Positions 1-9,619 of a DNA stretch of 64,000 bases are shown here, in pieces. The stretch lies in contig DASUKA010000090.1 in NCBI GenBank assembly GCA_036278935.1, positions 16,010 to 80,009 of the forward strand, read 5' to 3'. Made by a program: the position numbers and the translations under genes. The notes under the pieces were generated by a model, which did no database searches, was not told the origin of the DNA, and saw only the letters and a program-made list of their open reading frames with translations. Numbering within the stretch: the stretch's first letter is position 1; each line of letters starts with the position of its first letter. The DNA comes from DASSNR01 sp036278935. GTDB taxonomy: Bacteria; Gemmatimonadota; Gemmatimonadetes; Gemmatimonadales; Gemmatimonadaceae.

Positions 1-302
1 CAGTGCCGAGCCTGGCCCTGCTGCAGGCCATGCTGCACTTTGGGGTGGTGTTCAATCTCATTCTGGTGACGTTCAACCTGATCCCCATCCCGCCGCTCGA
101 TGGCTCGCACGTCATCAAGCACCTGCTGCCGCCCGCATGGTCGTTGCGATACCAGCAGGTGGGACGCTTCGGCATCATCCTGCTGTTGCTGCTGCTGTTC
201 TATACCCCGGTGAGCTGGTGGATCTGGCCGGTGAACGCGGGCGCGCAGCTCCTGCTCGCGCCGGCTGCGGCGTTCCATCTGCCAACCACGCTCGCGTTGT
301 GA
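1..302 (+). CDS. Site-2 protease family membrane metalloprotease (M50), C-terminal end only
   Basis: This is the 3' end of a gene whose start lies left of the window; about 100 residues are visible. The piece holds the third M50 motif, seen as NLIPIPPLDGSH near visible residues 25-36. In this family the Asp of the LDG motif helps bind the catalytic zinc inside the membrane. The motif is flanked by hydrophobic stretches (about residues 7-24 and 55-75) that fit transmembrane helices. The HExxH motif would lie upstream, outside the window, so intramembrane protease activity is inferred from family knowledge. The stop codon overlaps the GTG start of scpA, which suggests translational coupling to the segregation genes. 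Confidence 0.85.
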   Translation, partial: VPSLALLQAMLHFGVVFNLILVTFNLIPIPPLDGSHVIKHLLPPAWSLRYQQVGRFGIILLLLLLFYTPVSWWIWPVNAGAQLLLAPAAAFHLPTTLAL

Positions 303-1042
303 GCGCGCTCGCCCCCGCCCAGGCCGCTGCAGCCGCCACGCCCTTCATCGTCGAGCTCGACGACTTCTCGGGCCCGCTCGACCTTCTGCTCACGCTGATC
401 CGCGAGGAGCAGGTGGAGGTCACGGATATCCCGATCGCCCGGATCTGCGAGCAGTTCCTGGCGCGCATCCATTCGCTTGGCCTGGCGGAGGCGGCGGAAT
501 ATCTGGAGATGGCGGCCCGGCTGCTCCGCATCAAGGCACAGTTGCTCCTGCCGCGTTCCGGCGAGGGCGAGGGGTGGGAGGATCCGCGCGCCGAGCTGGT
601 GCGCCGCCTGCTCGAGTACCAGCAGATACGGGAGGTGGTGGACGTGCTGGAGGAGTACGGCGAGGCACGCCGGAACCGCTTCGCACGGGGGTACGTTCCG
701 GATGCACCGGCGGCACCGCTCGCCCCGCTCGCGCTCTCGCTGCCCGATCTGTTGACCGCCGTGGATCGCGTCCTTCGCCTGGCGCGTAAGCCACTCGTCC
801 ACGATGTCGTCCCACGCGCCCTGGACGTGGATGGCGCGATCGCGGCCATCCGGTCCGTCCTGACCCGGAGCGGCCGGGCCCGGTGGTGCGATGTCGTTGA
901 GCTGGACGCCGAGCCCTGGTGGGTGCTCTCGGCGTTGCTCGCGCTGCTGGAGATGGCGCGACGAGGCGAGCTGCGCGTGGACCAGCCCCGTCCCTTTGCT
1001 CCCGTGGAGATCATCCGTGACGCCGCTGGCGAAGCTGCTTGA
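299..1042 (+). CDS. scpA: Segregation and condensation protein A (ScpA, kleisin)
   Basis: ScpA is the kleisin subunit of the bacterial SMC-ScpAB condensin, which organises the chromosome for segregation. The 247-residue product has the ScpA opening (FSGPLDLLLTLIREEQVEV at about residues 22-40, then PIARI and YLEMAARLLRIKA) and the usual C-terminal winged-helix region. GTG at 299 is chosen because it overlaps the upstream stop as GTGA and gives a family-like N-terminus; the open frame further upstream has no homology. The gene overlaps scpB by 26 bases, as is common for this pair. Interaction with SMC and ScpB is family knowledge. Confidence 0.93.
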   Translation: MSALAPAQAAAAATPFIVELDDFSGPLDLLLTLIREEQVEVTDIPIARICEQFLARIHSLGLAEAAEYLEMAARLLRIKAQLLLPRSGEGEGWEDPRAELVRRLLEYQQIREVVDVLEEYGEARRNRFARGYVPDAPAAPLAPLALSLPDLLTAVDRVLRLARKPLVHDVVPRALDVDGAIAAIRSVLTRSGRARWCDVVELDAEPWWVLSALLALLEMARRGELRVDQPRPFAPVEIIRDAAGEAA

Positions 1043-1559
1043 GGCCGCGCTCTTCGCGAGCGGACGTCCGGTGCCCATCGAGGAGCTGGCGGTGCTCGAT
1101 CCTGACGCCTCGCGCGCCCAGCTGGCGCTCGCGCTGGACGAGCTCCGCACATGCTATGATGCGGAGGGGCACGGCGTGGAGTTGGTGGAGCTCGCCGGCG
1201 GGTGGCAGCTCCTGACGCGTCCCGAATACACCGAGACGATCGAACGCGCCCACCTGGCGGCGCGCCCGCAGCGGCTGTCGGCCGCGGCGCTCGAGACGCT
1301 CGCGATCGTCGCGTACCGCCAGCCGATCGGGCGTGCCGCCGTCGAGGAGATCCGCGGCGTCTCGGCGGGCGGAATGCTCAAGACGCTGCTGGAGCGCGGA
1401 CTGATCGATGTCGTGGGCCGCGCGGAGGGACTCGGACGGCCGCTGCTCTACGGCACCACGAGCGCGTTCCTCGCGCACTTCGCGCTCCGTCATCTGAACG
1501 AGCTGCCCCGGGCCGACGAGCTGGCGATCGCCCTCCGCGACGACTCCGTCACCTCATGA
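1017..1559 (+). CDS. scpB: Segregation and condensation protein B (ScpB)
   Basis: ScpB binds ScpA as a dimer and completes the SMC condensin. The product is 180 residues, normal for the family, with the two winged-helix halves: KLLEAALFASGRPVPIEEL at the N-terminus and the family core ALETLAIVAYRQPIGRAAVE followed by RGVSAGGMLKTLLERGLI and GRPLLYGTT. The GTG start at 1017 lies inside the end of scpA; the frame upstream of it is not family-like. The stop overlaps the ATG of the pseudouridine synthase gene (ATGA). The order scpA-scpB-rluB is widespread in bacteria and supports all three calls. Confidence 0.94.
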   Translation: MTPLAKLLEAALFASGRPVPIEELAVLDPDASRAQLALALDELRTCYDAEGHGVELVELAGGWQLLTRPEYTETIERAHLAARPQRLSAAALETLAIVAYRQPIGRAAVEEIRGVSAGGMLKTLLERGLIDVVGRAEGLGRPLLYGTTSAFLAHFALRHLNELPRADELAIALRDDSVTS

Positions 1560-2284
1560 CGACCGGCGCGATGCGCATTCAGCGCGCCCTGGCGCGTGCG
1601 GGTGTCGCATCGCGCCGGCGGGCAGAGCAGATGATCGCGGCAGGCCGCGTGATGGTGAACGGCACGCCGGCGGCGATCGGGCAAGTGGTGGATCCCGAAC
1701 ATGATGCCATTGCGGTGGATGGCACGCCGATCGGCCGTGTCGTCGCCGACTACTGGCTCGTCCTCAACAAACCCGCCGGCGTGATCACGAGCCGCGGCGA
1801 TCCGCGAGGGCGGCGTACCGTCTTCGACCTCGTCCCCCAGGTACCGGGCCTGACGTACGTCGGGCGCCTCGATTATCTCACAGAGGGGGTGCTGCTCCTC
1901 ACGACCAACGGTGACGCCGCACACGCGCTCATGCATCCGAGTCGGGAGGTGGAGCGCACCTACGCGGCTACCGTCCGCGGTGACGTCCCGGCCGCGCTCC
2001 GGGCGATGCGCCGCGGCGTGGACCTGGAGGATGGACCCGTGCGGCCCCGCGCCGTGCAGGCGGAGCCGGTGGGGCAGGGGCGGTGGGATATGTCCTTCAC
2101 CATCGCTGAAGGAAGAAATCGCGAGGTCCGGCGGCTGTGCAGAGCGCTCGACCTCTTTGTCGACCGCCTCGTGCGGATACGCTTCGGTCCGGTTTCCCTG
2201 GGGCAGCTGGCCCCTGGCGGCACCCGACCACTCAGCGAGCGCGAACGGGCGGTCATCACAGCCGTGACGACGGCGCAGCGATAA
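1556..2284 (+). CDS. rluB: 23S rRNA pseudouridine synthase, RluB/RsuA family
   Basis: The 242-residue product begins with an S4 RNA-binding domain (about residues 6-65: RIQRALARAGVASRRRAEQM) followed by the RsuA/RluB-type catalytic domain. The catalytic Asp lies in GRLDYLTEG (about residue 105), and the LNKPAG and EGRNREVRRLC blocks are also present. Enzymes of this group isomerise specific uridines in rRNA; placement beside scpAB favours the RluB branch (23S position 2605 in E. coli), but the exact target is inferred. ATG 1556 overlaps the scpB stop. An ATG five codons later (1571) is an alternative start. Confidence 0.9.
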   Translation: MTTGAMRIQRALARAGVASRRRAEQMIAAGRVMVNGTPAAIGQVVDPEHDAIAVDGTPIGRVVADYWLVLNKPAGVITSRGDPRGRRTVFDLVPQVPGLTYVGRLDYLTEGVLLLTTNGDAAHALMHPSREVERTYAATVRGDVPAALRAMRRGVDLEDGPVRPRAVQAEPVGQGRWDMSFTIAEGRNREVRRLCRALDLFVDRLVRIRFGPVSLGQLAPGGTRPLSERERAVITAVTTAQR

Positions 2285-2291
2285 CCAGAGT

Positions 2292-3923
2292 ATGGAACTA
2301 CGAAATTCGACGGCTCTGTTGCTTGGCGGCAGTGGGTTGGTTGGTATGGCGATCGCCCGCCGACTGCTCGCCTTCGAGCCGGCGCGCATTGTCGTGACTG
2401 GCCTCACGCGTGATGAAGTGGAGGAGGCGGTCCGCGAGCTGCAGCCGCAAGCCGGAACGGTGGCGATCGAGGGCGCGTGGGGAAACATCTTCCTCCCCCG
2501 GGATCTGGCCCAGGAGCGGCGCGATGCGCTGCTGGCGGACTCGACCTCGCGCCGGCGTCTGGTGGAGAACATCCTCGGTAGTGCCACCACCCGCGCCGCA
2601 GAGCCGCAGTTGCTCGTCACCTGGCTCACCACCTACCGGCCCGAGCTCGTGGTCGACTGTGTGAACACCGCCACCGCGCTCGCCTATCAGGACCACTTCG
2701 CGAGCGCGAGCCATCTGCTGGATGCCGCCAGCGCCGGGGCCGTGGATGTCGAGACTGTCGAGCGGCACATCCTCACCATGCCGCTTCCGCAACTCATCCG
2801 GCACGTCCAGGTGCTGCTGGAGGGGACGCGTCTGGCTGGCACCAAGGCCTACGTCAAGATCGGCACGAGCGGCACCGGCGGGATGGGGCTCAACATTCCC
2901 TACACGCACAGCGAGGAGAAGCCGTCGCACACGCTGATGTCCAAATCCGCGGTGGCGGGTGCGCACACGCTCTTTCTCTTTCTCCTGGCGCGCACCCCTG
3001 GCGCCCCCGCGGTGATCGAGATCAAGCCGACGGCGGCGATCGCCTGGCGCGAGATCGGCTACGGACCCATCCGTCGTGGAGGGCGCACGCTCGAGCTGGT
3101 GGATTGCGAGCAGCCCATTCCGCTCGGCGCGGCGTTCGGCCCGGACGCGCATGGGTGGACGCGCACCGGCGAGCCGCTGGAGGGCGTCTTCATCAATGTG
3201 GGCGAGAATGGCGTGTTCGCGCGCGAGGAGTTCGAGACCGTGAGCGCCCTTGGCCAGATGGAGCTCGTCACCCCCGAGGAGATCGCCGAAGCAGTCGTGC
3301 GGGAGGTGAGCGGGCATCCCACCGGGCGTGATGTGGTGGCGGCGCTGGATGCCGCGACGTTCGGTCCTACCTATCGCGCGGGCTATCTGCGCGGTACGGC
3401 GGTGGAGGGGCTGGCACGGCTGGAGGAGGAGCATGGCGTGCGCTCGATCGCCTTCGAGATGCTCGGACCGCCGCGGCTCACCAAGCTGCTCTACGAGGGC
3501 TTCATCCTGAGTCGGCTCCATGCCAGCGTCGCGGCGCTGGCCGCGGCGGATGCCGCCTGCCTGGCGGCGGATGCCGAGCGCGTACTGCGCGAACGGGAAC
3601 CCTCGCTGCGCCGGCAGATTCTCTCAGTCGGGCTGCCGATCCTTCTTGCCGATGGCGCATCCGTGCTGCGCGGCCAGACAGTGGTGGTGCCGCCGGGGGA
3701 GCGCGGAGCGGACATCGCGCCGCGCGGATGGGTGGATCTGCGCTCGGAGAACATGGCGCAGTGGATCCGCCGCGCGCAGCAGATCGCGGCGTCGCCTCCG
3801 GACACGAGCACGGGCTCCGGCGCGACGTGGGGCGCTCTGCACGCGGAGGATCCCCTGGTGCCGGCCAAGCTGGCCGTCTGGATCTTCGAGCACGAGGACG
3901 AAGGGTTTCGCATCATGCGGTGA
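2292..3923 (+). CDS. Large Rossmann-fold NAD(P)-binding protein of unknown function
   Basis: I do not recognise a characterised family. The 543-residue product starts with a clear dinucleotide-binding fingerprint (LLLGGSGLVGMAIARRLL, about residues 8-25), as in short-chain or epimerase-type dehydrogenases. It then has a strongly conserved-looking middle block, KIGTSGTGGMGLNIPYTHSE (about residues 193-212), which could form a substrate site. The C-terminal half has no motif I can name. No signal peptide or membrane segment is visible, so it is probably cytoplasmic. It starts 7 bases after the pseudouridine synthase gene and may be co-transcribed. An oxidoreductase or sugar/lipid-modifying role is possible but not shown. 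Confidence 0.6.
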   Translation: MELRNSTALLLGGSGLVGMAIARRLLAFEPARIVVTGLTRDEVEEAVRELQPQAGTVAIEGAWGNIFLPRDLAQERRDALLADSTSRRRLVENILGSATTRAAEPQLLVTWLTTYRPELVVDCVNTATALAYQDHFASASHLLDAASAGAVDVETVERHILTMPLPQLIRHVQVLLEGTRLAGTKAYVKIGTSGTGGMGLNIPYTHSEEKPSHTLMSKSAVAGAHTLFLFLLARTPGAPAVIEIKPTAAIAWREIGYGPIRRGGRTLELVDCEQPIPLGAAFGPDAHGWTRTGEPLEGVFINVGENGVFAREEFETVSALGQMELVTPEEIAEAVVREVSGHPTGRDVVAALDAATFGPTYRAGYLRGTAVEGLARLEEEHGVRSIAFEMLGPPRLTKLLYEGFILSRLHASVAALAAADAACLAADAERVLREREPSLRRQILSVGLPILLADGASVLRGQTVVVPPGERGADIAPRGWVDLRSENMAQWIRRAQQIAASPPDTSTGSGATWGALHAEDPLVPAKLAVWIFEHEDEGFRIMR

Positions 3924-3995
3924 GATGGTGAACCACCGTGCGGCGCGGCGGTATAACAGCGGACAGTCGATCCTTTCATCTACGGAGAAGCGGGC

Positions 3996-4970
<975 letters not shown>

Positions 4971-5149
4971 GGCAACCGGGGGGCGAGAAAGCAGAGAGGA
5001 GAAAGGAGAAAGGAGGGACCGCGCGTGAGGGAAAGAGTTCTCCTCCCGGAGGCCGTCCCTCTCGCCTCTCTCCTTTCTCCTCTCGTACCACTCGCACGGC
5101 GTCGCCTCCCGACGCTCGCCCCCCGCACGATCGCTCCCCGTCCGCCGCC
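4971..5149 (+). repeat. Purine-rich fold-back repeat (element A) between moxR and DUF58 genes
   Basis: The left half is almost purely purine on the + strand and the right half almost purely pyrimidine. A perfect 15-bp inverted repeat pairs 4994-5008 (GAGAGGAGAAAGGAG) with 5070-5084. The right arm contains the 16-mer CTCTCTCCTTTCTCCT (5066-5081), which recurs exactly at 42726-42741. The segment stays open in the DUF58 frame, so it may be read as an extension of that protein. It could form a long hairpin in RNA; no U-tract follows, so a simple intrinsic terminator is unlikely. Confidence 0.6.
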
Positions 5150-6031
5150 GTGCCACCCGAGATACTCCGGCAGGTCCGGCGGCTCGAGCTGCGCACACGC
5201 GGACTCGTCAACTCGCTCTTCAGCGGGGAATACCATTCCGTGTTCAAGGGACAGGGAATGGAGTTCTCCGAGGTGCGGGAATACCAGCCCGGCGACGAGG
5301 TGCGCATCATCGACTGGAACGTCACCGCCCGCATGCGGCACCCCTACGTGAAGCGCTACGTGGAGGAGCGCGAGCTCACCGTCATGCTGGCGGTGGACCT
5401 TTCGGGCTCGGAGCGCTTCGGCACCGTGTCGCGGTTCAAGAGCGAGCTCGGGACCGAGCTCAGTGCGGTCCTCGCCATGTCGGCCATTCGCAACAATGAC
5501 CGTGTGGGGGCGCTCCTCTTCACCGACCGCGTGGAACACGTGGTGCCGCCGAGCAAGGGGCGCCGCCACGTGTTGCGCCTCATCCGGGATCTGCTGGCCG
5601 TCGTGCCGGAGGGGACGGGCACCGACATCGGCGGGGCGTGCGAGTATCTGGTGAAGATGCTCCCCAACCGCACGATTGTCTTTCTGCTGTCCGATTTCGA
5701 CGACCCGAACCTCGAGCGGCCCGTGACGCAGCTCGCGCAGCGACACGATGTGGTGGCGATCTCGATCGAGGACCCGCGCGAGATGCTGCTCCCCGACATC
5801 GGGGTCGCGCGTTTCGTCGATCCGGAGAGCGGTGAGACCATCGCGGTCGACACCAGCGATCCCGCGGTGCGGGAACATTTCACGCGCACCGTGCGCGCCG
5901 AGCGCGAGGCGCATCGCCAGCTCTTCCGCCGCTTGGCCGTGGACGAGATTGCGGTGCGCACGGACCAGAGCTACGTGGAGCCCTTGCTCCGCTTCTTCCG
6001 GTTGCGCGAGATGCGGGGACGCCGGCGGTGA
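5150..6031 (+). CDS. DUF58 domain protein of the MoxR/Bat cluster
   Basis: DUF58 proteins are VWA-related partners of MoxR ATPases. The 293-residue product shows the family blocks LFSGEYHSVFKGQGMEFSE (about residues 22-40), EYQPGDEVRIIDWNVTAR, and a VWA-like strand AVDLSGS (about 80-86). The frame is open back to GTG 4967, which overlaps the moxR stop, and would add 61 low-complexity residues encoded by repeat element A. GTG 5150 is preferred because family similarity begins at PPEILRQVRRLELRTRGLVN right after it; 4967 cannot be excluded. The stop overlaps the next GTG. A cytoplasmic or membrane-peripheral role in assembling the Bat complex is inferred from the family and neighbours. Confidence 0.85.
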   Translation: MPPEILRQVRRLELRTRGLVNSLFSGEYHSVFKGQGMEFSEVREYQPGDEVRIIDWNVTARMRHPYVKRYVEERELTVMLAVDLSGSERFGTVSRFKSELGTELSAVLAMSAIRNNDRVGALLFTDRVEHVVPPSKGRRHVLRLIRDLLAVVPEGTGTDIGGACEYLVKMLPNRTIVFLLSDFDDPNLERPVTQLAQRHDVVAISIEDPREMLLPDIGVARFVDPESGETIAVDTSDPAVREHFTRTVRAEREAHRQLFRRLAVDEIAVRTDQSYVEPLLRFFRLREMRGRRR

Positions 6032-6942
6032 TCGTACTGGCCGTGTTCGTCGCGCTGCTGCAGGCGGGCGCTGCTCAACCCTCCACGCCCGTGCGGTACG
6101 GTATCACGGTGCAGCCGGATACGGTCACGGTTGGTCAGCACTTCACCGTCACGGTGCGGGTGCGCGCACCGCGCGGGTGGGCCATGGCCTTTCCCGCGGC
6201 GCCGGACAGTGGCGGCCCGGTCGAGGCGCTCGACCCGAGGACGGTCGTCGCGTCGCCGGACACCTCGGCGCTGGACGAGACGGCGCGGTACGCCCTGGCG
6301 GCCTGGGATACCGGCACAGTCCGTCTCCCTCTGGGGAGCGTGCGGGTGACATCGGGCGGCGCCACGCAGCGGCAGATCGCGCTCAACCGGGTGAGCGTCT
6401 ACGTCCAGAGCGTGCTTCCCGCTGATACGGCGCTCCGGAAGCCGAAGCCCGCGCGCGACATTCTGGCGGGAGTCCGCCCATGGTGGCCATGGCTCCTGGC
6501 GGCGCTGGTCGCGCTGCTGCTGCTTCTGCTCCTGCTCTGGTGGCTCCGTCGCCGCCGGCGGCCGGCCGTCCCCGTGCCGCTGGCGCCGTTCGAGCAGGCC
6601 CAACGGGAGTTCGCGCGGATCGAGGCGCTCCGCCTGCTGGAGGCGGGCGAACGCGGGCGCTACGTCGCGCTCACGGTCGGCGTCGTGCGCGACTATCTGG
6701 CGCAGCGGGTGGAGAGCGCGTCGCGCTCCCTCACCAGCACGGAGTTGCTGCGCGCCCTCTCGGAGCAACGCCATCTGGCGGCGGAGGGGCTGGCGCCCGC
6801 GCTCGCGGAGGCGGATCTCATCAAGTTTGCGCGCCGGCCGGTCACGACGGAGCGCGCACGCGACCTGGGGCTCGAGTTCCGCACCGTTGTGCGAGCGGTG
6901 GAGCAGTCGCTGACGCCCGTGCCGGAGGATCGCGCCGCATGA
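6028..6942 (+). CDS. Membrane protein of the Bat cluster (DUF4381/BatD-like)
   Basis: The 304-residue product has an N-terminal signal-like segment (about residues 1-15), a beta-rich extracytoplasmic part resembling the start of BatD proteins (VQPDTVTVGQHFTVTVRVRAP), one strong transmembrane helix at about residues 152-171 followed by an Arg cluster, and a helical cytoplasmic tail. This topology and its place between DUF58 and batA match the small DUF4381-type protein of many MoxR-VWA clusters. The start is GTG 6028, overlapping the DUF58 stop; the stop overlaps batA (ATGA). A role in cell-envelope stress or aerotolerance is suggested only by the cluster. Confidence 0.65.
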   Translation: MIVLAVFVALLQAGAAQPSTPVRYGITVQPDTVTVGQHFTVTVRVRAPRGWAMAFPAAPDSGGPVEALDPRTVVASPDTSALDETARYALAAWDTGTVRLPLGSVRVTSGGATQRQIALNRVSVYVQSVLPADTALRKPKPARDILAGVRPWWPWLLAALVALLLLLLLLWWLRRRRRPAVPVPLAPFEQAQREFARIEALRLLEAGERGRYVALTVGVVRDYLAQRVESASRSLTSTELLRALSEQRHLAAEGLAPALAEADLIKFARRPVTTERARDLGLEFRTVVRAVEQSLTPVPEDRAA

Positions 6943-7931
6943 GCGCGCTCATCGGGCTGCAGTTCGCGACGCCATGGGTGCTCATCCTGTTGCTGGCGTT
7001 GCCCGCGTGGTGGTGGTGGCGCCGCCGCCGGCGGGAGCGGGCGATCGTGTTCTCCCGGGCCGCCGTGCTGGCCAGAGGACCGCGGCCCGGGCGAGGGATA
7101 ACCCGCGCGCTCTTCGTGCTGCGGAATCTCTTTCTGGCGGGGCTGGTGATTGCGCTGGCGCGCCCGCGCACCGGTGCGCACGCCGTGAATGTCACGAGCC
7201 AGGGGATCAACATCGTGCTCGCCATCGACCTGTCGAGCTCCATGCTGTCCGAGGATTTCCAGCCCCAGAATCGCCTGGAAGTCGCCAAGGCCAAGGTGAA
7301 GCAGTTCATCCGCCAGCGCCACAGCGACCGGATCGGCGTGGTGGCGTTCGCGGGCGAAGCGCTGACGCAGGTGCCGCTCACGGTGGATTACCCGGTCGTA
7401 CTGGCTGCCGTGGACAATCTGCAATCGGGCCAGCTGGAAGACGGCACCGCCATTGGCACCGCCATCGCCACGGCCACCAACCGGCTGCGCGATGCCCCCG
7501 GGCACACGCGCGTGATGATTCTCCTCACGGACGGGGTGAATAATCGGGGCGCGATCGATCCGCGCACCGCCGCGCAGGCCGCGGCCGCGTTCGGCGTCAA
7601 GATCTACACCATCGGTGTCGGCACCCAGGGCATGGCTCCAGTGCCGGTCGGGCGCGGCGTCACGGGGCTCCGCTACGAGTACCGACCCGTGGAGATCGAC
7701 GAGGATCTGCTGCGGGATGTCGCGCGCATCACCGGCGGACGATACTTTCGCGCGGTGGATGCGGCGGCGCTCCAGCGCATCTACGACCAGATCGATCAGC
7801 TCGAACGTGACCCGGTGCGCACGCGAAGCTACGTGCGCTACAGCGAGCGGTTCCGGTGGCCGCTTGGCCTGGCGCTCATGGCGTTCGCGATGGAAATGGG
7901 CATTCTCGCCTGGCGGGGGCCTCTCCCCTGA
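6939..7931 (+). CDS. batA: BatA-like VWA domain membrane protein
   Basis: The 330-residue product has an N-terminal membrane helix (about residues 12-26), a second near 60-75, a VWA domain with the metal-binding MIDAS motif DLSSS (about residues 98-102) and its partner LTDGVNNRG, and a C-terminal membrane helix (about 305-325). This is the BatA layout. Bat proteins were named from a Bacteroides aerotolerance locus; their molecular function remains unsettled. The start ATG 6939 overlaps the preceding stop; the stop and the batB start share the last A (TGATG), so the two are probably translated in a coupled way. Confidence 0.88.
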   Translation: MSALIGLQFATPWVLILLLALPAWWWWRRRRRERAIVFSRAAVLARGPRPGRGITRALFVLRNLFLAGLVIALARPRTGAHAVNVTSQGINIVLAIDLSSSMLSEDFQPQNRLEVAKAKVKQFIRQRHSDRIGVVAFAGEALTQVPLTVDYPVVLAAVDNLQSGQLEDGTAIGTAIATATNRLRDAPGHTRVMILLTDGVNNRGAIDPRTAAQAAAAFGVKIYTIGVGTQGMAPVPVGRGVTGLRYEYRPVEIDEDLLRDVARITGGRYFRAVDAAALQRIYDQIDQLERDPVRTRSYVRYSERFRWPLGLALMAFAMEMGILAWRGPLP

Positions 7932-9619
7932 TGCCGTACTTCGACTTGCCCTGGGCGCTTGCGGGCGCGGTGCTCCTTGGCGTCGGCGTGGCCGCGCTGG
8001 TCATCGCCACCTTCCGGCGACGCGCCCTGCGTCTGGCGCAGTTCGGCGCGGGGAGCATGCTCCGTCGGCTCGTGCCCGGCACGGATGCCCGCATCCCTCG
8101 GCGGCGCGCGCTGCTGCTGGGCGTCGCCGCACTCTGTGCCGGCGTGGCCTTTGCTGGTCCTCGGTGGGGAAGCGAACGGGACGTGGTGCAGGGGACAGGT
8201 GTGGATGTCGCGCTCGCGCTCGATGCCTCGCTGTCCATGCTGGCCACCGATGCGCGTCCGACGCGGCTGGAGAACATGAAGGAGGAGGCGAGGCGGCTGC
8301 TCGCTTCGACGGTGGGGGACCGGTACGGGCTCATCGCGTTCGCGGGTCGCAGCTACATTCTCACGCCACTCACGGTGGATCAGGGTGCGCTGAGTCTCTT
8401 TCTCGATAATCTCGATCCCTCGGTGGTGGGCGAGGCGGGCAGCTCGATGGCACGCGCGATCCGGCAAGGGACAGATCTCCTCATGAATACCGAGACCACA
8501 AGCGACCGTGCGCTCGTGATCATGAGCGACGGTGAATCGTGGGAACCCAAGGAGGACATCGTGGCAGCGGCAAAGCGCGCCGCGGACAACGGCATCATGG
8601 TGATCACGGTGGGCTTCGGGACGGCCGCGGGCTCCACCATCCCGCTTCCCGGATCGGGAGGCACGGCGTTGAAGCGTGATCGCGACGGACAGGTGGTGGT
8701 CACGCGCTATACGCCGTCGCTCCTGCAGGCGGCGGCCACGGCAGCGAACGGCAGGTTCATCGATGCCGCGGCCACCGACAAGGTGGATCGCATCCGCCAG
8801 GCGCTCGCGACGCTCAAGCGGACGCGGCGGCGGGCGGATGCGGGACGCAATCGGCGGCCGCAGTTCCAGCTCTTCCTCATTCCGGCGCTCCTGTGCGTGC
8901 TGGTGGACACGTTGCTGAGGGAGCGCACCGGCCGGCGTCGTCGGCTCTCGTCTGCCTCGACGGTGGCGGTGCTGCTGCTCTGCGCGATGGCGATCCCGCG
9001 GCCGGCGCGCGCCGATGATGGGCGGGACGGCGATAAGCTCTTTCGCGCCGGCAAGTACAAAGAGGCGGCCGCCGCGTACGAGCGCGCCATCAAGAGCGGA
9101 GACGACTCGCCGCGACTGCTCTACGATCTGGGGACCGCGCTCATGGCCGCGGGCCAGTCCAGCGAGGCCATCGCTCCGCTCCAGCGCGCCGCGGACTCGC
9201 ATGATGTGGATCTGCGATATCGCGCGCTCTTCAACCTGGGACTGATCTACCTCCAGCGCGGCCGCGCGAGCAAGGGACCGGCCGCGTCACAGGCCTACAC
9301 ATCGGCGGTGGACAGCTATAAGCGTGCGCTCAGATTGCAGCCAACCTCGCGCGATGCGAAGTGGAACTATGAGCTGGCTATCCGCGAGCAGAAGAAGGGC
9401 GGCGGAGGCGGCGGAGGCGGCGGAGGCGGTGGAGGAGGTGGGGGCCACGCTCCGCCGCAACCGCGGAATGCACCGCCCGCACCCAGCGGCTCCGGCACAC
9501 TCAGTCAGAGTGAGGCTGAAGAGTTGCTGAACAGCGCGGCTCGCGAGGAGCGCGAGGTGCAGGCACGTCAGCAGAAGGAGAATCAGCCGGCGCGTCCACC
9601 GGGCGGAAAGGACTGGTGA
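7931..9619 (+). CDS. batB: BatB-BatC fusion: VWA domain joined to TPR domain
   Basis: One 562-residue frame carries two Bat functions. Residues 1 to about 330 are BatB: membrane helices near residues 10-27 and 60-75, a VWA domain with the MIDAS motif DASLS (about 97-101) and a helix near 315-330. After a further hydrophobic stretch (about 340-357, ending PRPARA) comes a BatC-like TPR region (DKLFRAGKYKEAAAAYERAI and two further repeats). A run of about 17 glycines near residue 500, encoded by GGN codons around 9400-9441, precedes a charged tail. In many bacteria BatB and BatC are separate genes. The stop overlaps the GTG of the next gene. Confidence 0.85.
   Translation: MPYFDLPWALAGAVLLGVGVAALVIATFRRRALRLAQFGAGSMLRRLVPGTDARIPRRRALLLGVAALCAGVAFAGPRWGSERDVVQGTGVDVALALDASLSMLATDARPTRLENMKEEARRLLASTVGDRYGLIAFAGRSYILTPLTVDQGALSLFLDNLDPSVVGEAGSSMARAIRQGTDLLMNTETTSDRALVIMSDGESWEPKEDIVAAAKRAADNGIMVITVGFGTAAGSTIPLPGSGGTALKRDRDGQVVVTRYTPSLLQAAATAANGRFIDAAATDKVDRIRQALATLKRTRRRADAGRNRRPQFQLFLIPALLCVLVDTLLRERTGRRRRLSSASTVAVLLLCAMAIPRPARADDGRDGDKLFRAGKYKEAAAAYERAIKSGDDSPRLLYDLGTALMAAGQSSEAIAPLQRAADSHDVDLRYRALFNLGLIYLQRGRASKGPAASQAYTSAVDSYKRALRLQPTSRDAKWNYELAIREQKKGGGGGGGGGGGGGGGGHAPPQPRNAPPAPSGSGTLSQSEAEELLNSAAREEREVQARQQKENQPARPPGGKDW

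Noticed and set aside
7838..9202. 454-codon open frame on the minus strand
   Set aside because: Antisense to batA/batB; low-complexity translation rich in Arg and Gly, no motif.
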